From JBCBRD01 sp039819785 (GTDB lineage: Bacteria > Pseudomonadota > Alphaproteobacteria > Rhizobiales > Hyphomicrobiaceae), in the NCBI GenBank assembly GCA_039819785.1, contig JBCBRH010000036.1:1-42078 (forward strand): a stretch of DNA of 42,078 nt. The letters run 5' to 3'. Below are positions 34,458 to 42,078 of the stretch, piece by piece. Within the stretch, counting starts at the first letter, position 1. Each line of letters begins with the position of its first letter. Both the position numbers and the translations under genes were made by a program. The notes under the pieces are model-generated. The model was given only the letters and a program-made list of their open reading frames with translations, made no database searches and was not told where the DNA came from.

Positions 34458-35638
34458 AGGTCGGTGCTGTCGCCTTCGGCTTTCGGCCCCGGCTCGTTTG
34501 TTTTAGGCGTTGCCGGGCTTGCCGCATCGGGTTGAGCAGGTGCAGCTTCTGGGGGTTTCACCCGTGCACCTTCAGCATGCCGCCCGCGGCTACCGGGACC
34601 ATGATGTCGGCCATGATGGCCAGGCTTGGAATGCCCACCTTTGCCGTGATGCCCCTTGCCGTGGTGGTAACCTTTGCCACCATGATGGCCTTTCCCGCCA
34701 TGGTGACCCTTACCACCGTGATGCCCCTTGCCGCCGTGGTAGCCTTTCCCACCGTGGTGGCGGCATTTTCCGTGGTGTGGACAGTGGTGCCCTTTCGAGT
34801 GACCGTGTCCGCCACCGTGCTTTCCGCCATAGCTATAACCGTGATGACCATACCCGTGATGGCCACCCATTTTTCCATGGCCGCCGTAGCCACGGTGGCC
34901 GCCACGTTTGCTGCCACGACCTGGGCGACGCATCAGCATGCGCTCAGCTTCACCAAAGCGCGCAATCTGCTCAGGCGTCAGAGCAGCTTTCAAGGCTCCA
35001 ATCGCAGCCAGAAGTTTTTCGCCGTCATTGCCGCGCTGAACAGCCCGTTCGGCCATCCGCGTGACGCGGTCCATTGGGTTCATAGCCCGATCTGGACCTT
35101 TACCGCCCTCAGGACGACGGCCCCGACGACCCTCTTCACCAGGACCGCCCCGCGGACCACCCCGCGGACCATCGCGCATGCCTCGTCCCCCGCGCGGTGC
35201 AATGGCCAGCATCGCATCCGTAAAATCGCGCCACGCATCAAGCTGGTTTGACCGAATACCGACGTAGGTTTCAGCTGCGCTCAACCGGCGGGCCATTTGG
35301 AGCACACGCCGTGCCCCAGGTCTGCGCCCCGCTTCAGGGGTGGCAGCGGCGGTATCATCGGCCTCTCCACCATCAGCCGAACCAGGCTCTCCCTCAGGAG
35401 TAGCACCAGGAGTGGCGCCCTCGGGTGGGTCCGAACCTTCTGGCGGTTCAGCCTGTGCCAGCAACCAACCCGCGTCGGAATAAGTGTCCAGTCCGAAATC
35501 TGGTTCGGCGTGCGCGGGCCGGACCGCGCCCGTTGCCAGTGCAATCGAGAAGATAAGGCCGAGAGCGGCAATCGATGATCGGCTCGGTATCGGTGTCGGG
35601 GTGCGTCTCAAATCATGTGTCATATCAGGGGTTTCCAT
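34454..35638 (-). CDS. Spy/CpxP-like periplasmic protein with long His/Gly-rich metal-binding region
   Basis: The 394-residue protein has a signal peptide ending PAHAE (about 45) and a Pro/Glu/Gly-rich acidic linker. A helical region follows with QLDAWRDFTDAMLAIAP and LKAALTPEQIARFGEAERML, which fits the LTXXQ motif of Spy/CpxP proteins. Then come more than 100 residues of His, Gly and Lys with HHGGKG hexapeptide repeats (about 34650-34760). Ni, Zn or Cu binding is likely by composition. The tail is Pro/Ala-rich. Its stop overlaps the methyltransferase start, so the two are translationally coupled. ATG 35623 is another start. Confidence 0.8.
   Translation of the reverse strand: METPDMTHDLRRTPTPIPSRSSIAALGLIFSIALATGAVRPAHAEPDFGLDTYSDAGWLLAQAEPPEGSDPPEGATPGATPEGEPGSADGGEADDTAAATPEAGRRPGARRVLQMARRLSAAETYVGIRSNQLDAWRDFTDAMLAIAPRGGRGMRDGPRGGPRGGPGEEGRRGRRPEGGKGPDRAMNPMDRVTRMAERAVQRGNDGEKLLAAIGALKAALTPEQIARFGEAERMLMRRPGRGSKRGGHRGYGGHGKMGGHHGYGHHGYSYGGKHGGGHGHSKGHHCPHHGKCRHHGGKGYHGGKGHHGGKGHHGGKGHHGGKGYHHGKGHHGKGGHSKPGHHGRHHGPGSRGRHAEGARVKPPEAAPAQPDAASPATPKTNEPGPKAEGDSTDL
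34640..34780. repeat. 18-bp in-frame repeats encoding HHGGKG units
   Basis: Within the Spy-like gene at least five near-identical 18-bp units encode K-G-H-H-G-G steps. They differ mainly in the third codon position, which indicates selection on the protein rather than recent duplication alone. Confidence 0.75.
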
Positions 35639-35837
35639 GCGTTTTTTGGCCCAGGCAGTCGTTCTGACGATGAGATGGGCTTATTATGCTTCAGGCGCGG
35701 ACCCTGAAGTGAAATCACAGCCGTTTTGTGATGAGCCTGAAATGATATCTGGCAAGCGTCGGTCTCAGGGCAATCGCGCAAGATGCTTGCAACGGCAGTC
35801 TGAGTCGGTGTCTCGACCGACAATGTGATTTCAGGTT

Positions 35838-36608
35838 CTAATGCCCGTACCACGCGGCGCCGACGATCGGCCCGCCTTTGCCGCGCTGCAGCAAGACGGC
35901 ACATTTTTCGGCAGATGCATGCTGAACAGAGTGCAACGGCACCTGATAGGTCTTGGCCGTACCCGTCCACATCCCGATCGCCGAGATATTCCTGACGACG
36001 TTGAAGTAGCTCAGCACCTCACCGCGGTTTTCCCCGCGTCGAACGCCCACGTCGGCCTTAGTCTGGACCGATGCAAACCAAACGGTGAATTCGCCCTGCC
36101 CCATCGACGTCGGCCCGTCTGGTATCCGGATTTCGAGGTGATCACCGACCTTCCGCAAAACCGGCTTAACAATCATCGCCGTTTTGGAAAGACTCTGTAT
36201 CGTTTTGTCGATCTCTGATTGCTTTGAGCCGACGGTATGGACTTTGCCGTTGACGACGATCTGCGGCGTATAAACGGCGCCATCTCCGCGAGATTTCGCA
36301 TACTGCCGTTGGCGTTGTGAATAGCGGGGGCTGGCAAGCGTGTCCTTCCAACCCAGATAGTCCCAGTAGTCTACCGGCATGGTCAACGCGACCACGTCCG
36401 TCCGCTTGGCATACAGCTCAAATAATCGATCAGCCGGCGGGCAAGACGAGCAGCCCTGGCTGGTAAAGAGTTCCAGCACCGCAACAGGGCCTAATGATGA
36501 TCCAGCCTTCGATTTTGCCTGCGCAAACGCAGGTTGCGCGAGACCTGCCCCGATCAGGGTGAGGCAAAGCGCAAGGCGTCCAGCACACAGGCGGCTTAAT
36601 TGATACAA
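35838..36608 (-). CDS. DUF1223 secreted thioredoxin-like protein
   Basis: DUF1223 proteins are exported, thioredoxin-fold proteins of unknown function. The CxxC motif is in LELFTSQGCSSCPPADRL (C53, C56 from this start), followed by MPVDYWDYLGWKD and the conserved YTPQIVVNG. No ATG precedes the signal peptide; TTG 36608 places CAGRLALCLTLIGAGLAQ directly at the N-terminus, while the open frame extends to GTG 36776. Position just before acnA is typical in Rhizobiales. Start choice is uncertain. Confidence 0.85.
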   Translation of the reverse strand: MYQLSRLCAGRLALCLTLIGAGLAQPAFAQAKSKAGSSLGPVAVLELFTSQGCSSCPPADRLFELYAKRTDVVALTMPVDYWDYLGWKDTLASPRYSQRQRQYAKSRGDGAVYTPQIVVNGKVHTVGSKQSEIDKTIQSLSKTAMIVKPVLRKVGDHLEIRIPDGPTSMGQGEFTVWFASVQTKADVGVRRGENRGEVLSYFNVVRNISAIGMWTGTAKTYQVPLHSVQHASAEKCAVLLQRGKGGPIVGAAWYGH

Positions 36609-36907
36609 TTGATTTTCCAGGTCTTCGTGTTGTGAAAGGTCGTGGTGATGAGGCACCCCGGTCCGGCCCGCCGGTGCGGGCAGAGAGCGGTGAGCTATGT
36701 ATCGGCGAGGCGACGATGAACTGAAAGTCACGTCGTAGTGAAAAACGAGCAGTGGACCATGATCAAACACGATCACCTGCCAATCTCAAGAAAGGCAGAA
36801 CAATCAGCAACTTCAAAAAACCTGATCAGGCTGATTTGCGCCCTAAGGCGGGTGAGCACCGGCACAACGTCACCACGACGTGATCGCAGCGCGCGACGTA
36901 AGACCTT

Positions 36908-37013
36908 TAGAGCATGTTCAGGAAAAGTGTACGCGGTTTTCCGCCCGGAACATGCTTCAAATCAAGAGCTTAGAGCCTGCTTTGCTGATCCACAAAAAGT
37001 AAACAGGCTCTAA
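36908..37013. repeat. RIME-like palindromic intergenic repeat
   Basis: Two palindromes lie side by side. The first pairs AGCATGTTC with GAACATGCT (36948-36956) around an inner GGAAAA/TTTTCC pair. The second pairs TTAGAGCCTG (36970-36979) with CAGGCTCTAA (37004-37013). This design (GAGCATG, GGAAAAGTG, GGTTTTCC) is characteristic of dispersed intergenic repeats in Rhizobiales such as RIME. It is the only copy in the window. Confidence 0.75.
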
Positions 37014-37059
37014 CGCGGTGAAACGCCATCAGATGACAGCGAAACAGGCGTCACAACAC

Positions 37060-37102
37060 AAAAAGGGGTCCGCCAATTTGCGCGATGCAACTGGCGGACC
37101 CC
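37060..37102 (-). terminator. Intrinsic terminator of acnA
   Basis: The 11-bp perfect arms GGGGTCCGCCA (37065-37075) and TGGCGGACCCC (37092-37102) are followed, on the minus strand, by TTTTTG. It lies 35 bases after the acnA stop. The rest of the 36609-37136 gap holds the palindromic repeat and no gene. Confidence 0.9.
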
Positions 37103-37136
37103 AATGATGTCGACGGCTTTGCGTCCAGAACACGCT

Positions 37137-39845
<2,709 letters not shown>

Positions 39846-40300
39846 GCTGTAAAGGTCCTTATCTGAGAGCAGCCCCAATATACAAAGCGGCGCGCAATGG
39901 TCGAGATGTGTGCGACAGCCGGAAGATCATGAATTCCCGGTCTATCCATCCCGCATCCCATGGACGCCGCCATGATGGCAAAGCCACTCTGGCTCCAACG
40001 ATGGGTTGTGCCGCGCCATCGGAGTGCCGACAGTCAAAGCCGCGTCTGGTGCATGAAATCGCCCGATCATTGGGTGCCAGTGATCAAAGCGTTTATGTTC
40101 TGCGGCTGTGTTTTTGCGCTGGCGTCGTGTGTCCTGAGGCCCGTATATAGGCTGCAAGCGGCCTTTCCGATAGTCGACTTCTGGTGCGTTCAGCGCACCA
40201 ATTCACGCCCGCCAACCCCACCGGCGACGTCACCGTTCGCCGATTTGCTCATCCGTTTGTCGCTCGTCCCGCCTACGCGCGTTTCAAGGAACTTCATTTT

Positions 40301-40966
40301 TTGCTGCTGAACGTCGAAAGCCTGATGATTGACCGCGGGGAGCGTCGCATTATCCGCGATCTGTCATTCCAGGTCAGAAGCAGTGAAGCACTACTCCTGC
40401 GCGGCAGAAATGGTGCCGGCAAGACGACACTCATCCGCGCCATCGCCGGGTTTTTGGCGCCGACGTCTGGAAAGCTGACGCTCGAAGGTGGGCACGAGGA
40501 GATGACGCTCGCCGAACAGTGCCACTACATTGGCCACTTAAATGGCGTGAAGGCAAACATGACGGTCAGCGAAAACCTCGGTTTTTGGGGCCGCTATCTG
40601 GAGCCTGACGCCGACCGGGCCGCTCAGCAGGATAGGCTTGAAACTGCACTCGAAACCTTTGATCTCTTGGCGCTGGAAGACATTCCGGCGGGCTACCTGT
40701 CGGCTGGTCAGAAGCGTCGGGTTGGCCTTGCGAGACTGAAGCTGGCCGACCGTCCGCTCTGGCTTTTGGACGAACCAACGGTGTCTTTGGACACCGCTTC
40801 CGTTGCAATCCTGGCCGAGGCCGTGAAATCGCATGTGGCGTCTGGCGGGTTGGCCATCGCCGCCACGCACATCCCTTTAGGCCTTGAGACGGCCCGTACA
40901 CTCGAACTGGTCCCAAACTTGAACCTAGATTCGACTGGCGCTGAAGCCGATGCGGAGGCGTGGTGA
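40301..40966 (+). CDS. ccmA: Haem exporter ATP-binding protein CcmA
   Basis: CcmA powers release of haem-loaded CcmE in cytochrome c maturation (system I). Walker A GRNGAGKTT, the CcmA-type signature LSAGQKRR and Walker B LWLLDEPTVSLD are present. TTG 40301 is preferred, with AAGGA ten bases upstream, giving 221 residues; the frame open to 40184 does not match the family. The stop overlaps the ccmB start (TGATG). Confidence 0.95.
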   Translation: MLLNVESLMIDRGERRIIRDLSFQVRSSEALLLRGRNGAGKTTLIRAIAGFLAPTSGKLTLEGGHEEMTLAEQCHYIGHLNGVKANMTVSENLGFWGRYLEPDADRAAQQDRLETALETFDLLALEDIPAGYLSAGQKRRVGLARLKLADRPLWLLDEPTVSLDTASVAILAEAVKSHVASGGLAIAATHIPLGLETARTLELVPNLNLDSTGAEADAEAW

Positions 40967-41637
40967 TGGGGGCGTTCCGGCAACTGTTGATGCGCGACAT
41001 CCAACTGGCTCTGCGCGAAGGCGGGGCACTTGGGACTGCGCTGGGGTTCTACCTGCTTGTCGTCGCGCTGTTGCCGCTCGGTCTCGGCCCGGACCTCAAA
41101 TTACTGTCTCGGATCGCCCCCGGCCTGCTCTGGATTGCTCTACTGCTTGCGGCATTGCTGTCGCTGGGGCGCATTTTCGAGACCGACAACGACGACGGCT
41201 CTTTAGAGGTAATGGCGCTGGGTGGTTTACCACTCGAGTTGGTTGCCGCCGCAAAGGCTTTGGCCCATTGGATTACGACAGGTATTCCATTGGCGCTCCT
41301 GGCACCTCTGTTGGGGATTTTGCTGAACCTGGAGTTCCAAGCCTATGGCCCGCTGGTCCTGACGATGCTTGCGGGCACCCCAGCAATCAGCTTCCTCGGC
41401 GCCGTGGGGGCTGCGCTGACGTTGCGGGCGCGCCGTGGGGGTCTGCTGCTGGCGCTCCTTGTTCTGCCACTCTTCATACCGACGCTGATTTACGGGATCA
41501 CGGCGATCACCTCAGTCACGGTCAACGTCGATGGCGGTTTTTCATCCGCCCTGTCGATCCTGACGGCCGTCTCGTTGGGGTCAATGGTGCTGGGCCCGAT
41601 CGCCGCCGCCGCCGCCCTGCGCATCCAGATGCAATAG
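40966..41637 (+). CDS. ccmB: Haem exporter membrane protein CcmB
   Basis: CcmB is the six-helix membrane partner of CcmA in the CcmABCD complex. The start MGAFRQLLMRDIQLALREGG and the segment ETDNDDGSLEVMALGGLPLE are diagnostic. ATG 40966 has GGAGG seven bases upstream and gives 223 residues. In Rhizobiales ccmC, ccmD and ccmG normally follow directly, but here ccmB is followed by non-coding DNA and an opposing gene, so the operon stops after ccmB in this window. Confidence 0.95.
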   Translation: MGAFRQLLMRDIQLALREGGALGTALGFYLLVVALLPLGLGPDLKLLSRIAPGLLWIALLLAALLSLGRIFETDNDDGSLEVMALGGLPLELVAAAKALAHWITTGIPLALLAPLLGILLNLEFQAYGPLVLTMLAGTPAISFLGAVGAALTLRARRGGLLLALLVLPLFIPTLIYGITAITSVTVNVDGGFSSALSILTAVSLGSMVLGPIAAAAALRIQMQ

Positions 41638-41658
41638 TAAACGCCTCAAAACGCAGAA

Positions 41659-41687
41659 TGTTTCACGCAAATGTTTCACGTGAATCT
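41659..41687. other. parS-like site with adjacent half-site
   Basis: TGTTTCACGTGAATCT (41672-41687) matches parS at 13 of 16 positions. A half-site TGTTTCACG (41659-41667) precedes it with a 13-bp offset. It lies 35 bases after ccmB. If the window is circular it would be about 4.5 kb from the strong parS at 4173. Confidence 0.45.
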
Positions 41688-41772
41688 GCAACTCGTTTTC
41701 ATTTGAATGAATAATCCGCCGGGCTGGCGCTGCGGGCGTCGGGTTTGATGAGCCAGGGTCTTCAAGACCATT

Positions 41773-41810
41773 CTCAGGCCAAGCCCTGCTATGCCGGCTG
41801 AGGCTTTTTC
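41773..41810 (+). terminator. Possible terminator after ccmB
   Basis: CTCAGGCC and GGCTGAG can pair with one bulged base across 15 bases, followed by GCTTTTTC. It lies about 135 bases after the ccmB stop. Weak but correctly placed. Confidence 0.35.
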
Positions 41811-41872
41811 TCCCCGTTCTCATCGCGTTCGATTTGGGGAGAGGTGTGACGGGCCCTTCGTTCGGACCCGTT

Positions 41873-41893
41873 GCTGGACGTGGGGCGTCCAGC
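41873..41893. terminator. Hairpin downstream of the small secreted gene
   Basis: GCTGGACG and CGTCCAGC form a perfect 8-bp stem with a five-base loop, 45 bases past the stop of the minus-strand small gene. No T-run follows on either strand, so it may be an mRNA-end hairpin rather than a full terminator. An imperfect hairpin (ACGGGCCC/GGACCCGT) lies just beside it. Confidence 0.45.
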
Positions 41894-41937
41894 GTTCCAG
41901 ATAATCTCGCCGGAAACAGGCAGAGTATTGAAATCTC

Positions 41938-42078
41938 TTACTTTCCTGCGATCTGGCGGGCGGCTTTGGAGTTTGTGAGGCCGGCTTTGACGAGTGCCTT
42001 AACGCATGTGTGTGAGAGGTTCGAACCGTTCTTGCGGAAGCACTGCTTGACGGCTGGTGTGCCTGGAGCGTGCTGCGA
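41938..42078 (-). CDS. Small secreted four-cysteine protein, 3' part (runs off window end)
   Basis: This frame is open from the window end, reading SQHAPGTPAVKQCFRKNGSN and ending at TAA 41938-41940 with QIAGK. The first 15 codons are identical in DNA to the last 15 codons of the partial gene at 1-165. Joined, the two give a single 86-residue protein. If the window is not circular, these are two different paralogues sharing 45 identical bases. Confidence 0.7.
   Translation of the reverse strand, partial: SQHAPGTPAVKQCFRKNGSNLSHTCVKALVKAGLTNSKAARQIAGK

Noticed and set aside
34532..35251. 239-residue plus-strand frame opposite the His-rich gene
   Set aside because: A low-complexity antisense shadow of the His/Gly repeats; the minus-strand frame has a signal peptide and LTXXQ motif.
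40950..41714. 254-residue plus-strand frame overlapping ccmB
   Set aside because: Arg/Pro-rich alternative frame of ccmB without any recognisable feature.

Overview
The window is chromosomal DNA of an alphaproteobacterium, most likely in the Hyphomicrobiales (Rhizobiales). I base this on gene order and on families typical of that order: rho-hemJ-hemE facing ppsR-maf-aroE-coaE-dnaQ, then secB, fxsA, Tim44-like, mltA-smr, acnA-ccmAB, plus IalB, DUF2865, DUF2794 and DUF1223 proteins. DNA is moderately GC-rich. I see no rRNA, tRNA, CRISPR, phage or insertion-sequence gene. No species can be named from the sequence alone.

The centre of the layout is the divergent gap at about 9356-9761 between hemE (-) and the ppsR/DUF299 gene (+). 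In Caulobacter, Rickettsia and Sinorhizobium the chromosomal origin maps at hemE. Here the gap holds several DnaA-box-like TGTG nonamers and two GANTC sites, and genes on both sides run away from it. A near-perfect ParB-binding parS site lies at 4173-4188 and weaker parS-like sites at about 16160 and 41672. I read the window as the oriC/centromere region.

Left of oriC, on the minus strand, are hemE, hemJ, rho and mnmE. Two plus-strand genes (a DUF255 thioredoxin-like protein and a fatty acid desaturase) sit between rho and mnmE. Right of oriC come ppsR, the overlapping maf-aroE-coaE set and dnaQ (nucleotide hygiene, shikimate, CoA, proofreading), then secB and fxsA (-), a Tim44-like gene, mltA and smr (+). 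From 18.4 to 25 kb are envelope and housekeeping genes: IalB-like, a SpoU methyltransferase, a quinone oxidoreductase, a DUF2865 protein, ThpR and an arylesterase. From 24.7 to 29.7 kb are a YbbA/YbbP-type ABC exporter, a BAX-inhibitor-1 protein with a structured leader, and a GNAT acetyltransferase. From 29.7 to 37 kb are DUF2794, an 820-bp gap with a likely structured RNA and terminator, an M3 peptidase, an OhrR-type regulator, a methyltransferase, a histidine-rich Spy-like periplasmic protein and a DUF1223 protein. The end carries acnA and ccmAB (cytochrome c biogenesis).

The most unusual feature is that the two ends of the window are identical over 45 bp (1-45 and 42034-42078). Joining them rebuilds one intact 86-codon gene for a small secreted four-cysteine protein. 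The sequence therefore closes into a 42,033-bp circle carrying oriC and parS, or its ends lie in two paralogues of that gene. At this junction two normally conserved runs, mnmE-mnmG and ccmB-ccmC, are both interrupted. Assembly artefact, duplication and a real oriC-bearing circle all remain possible.
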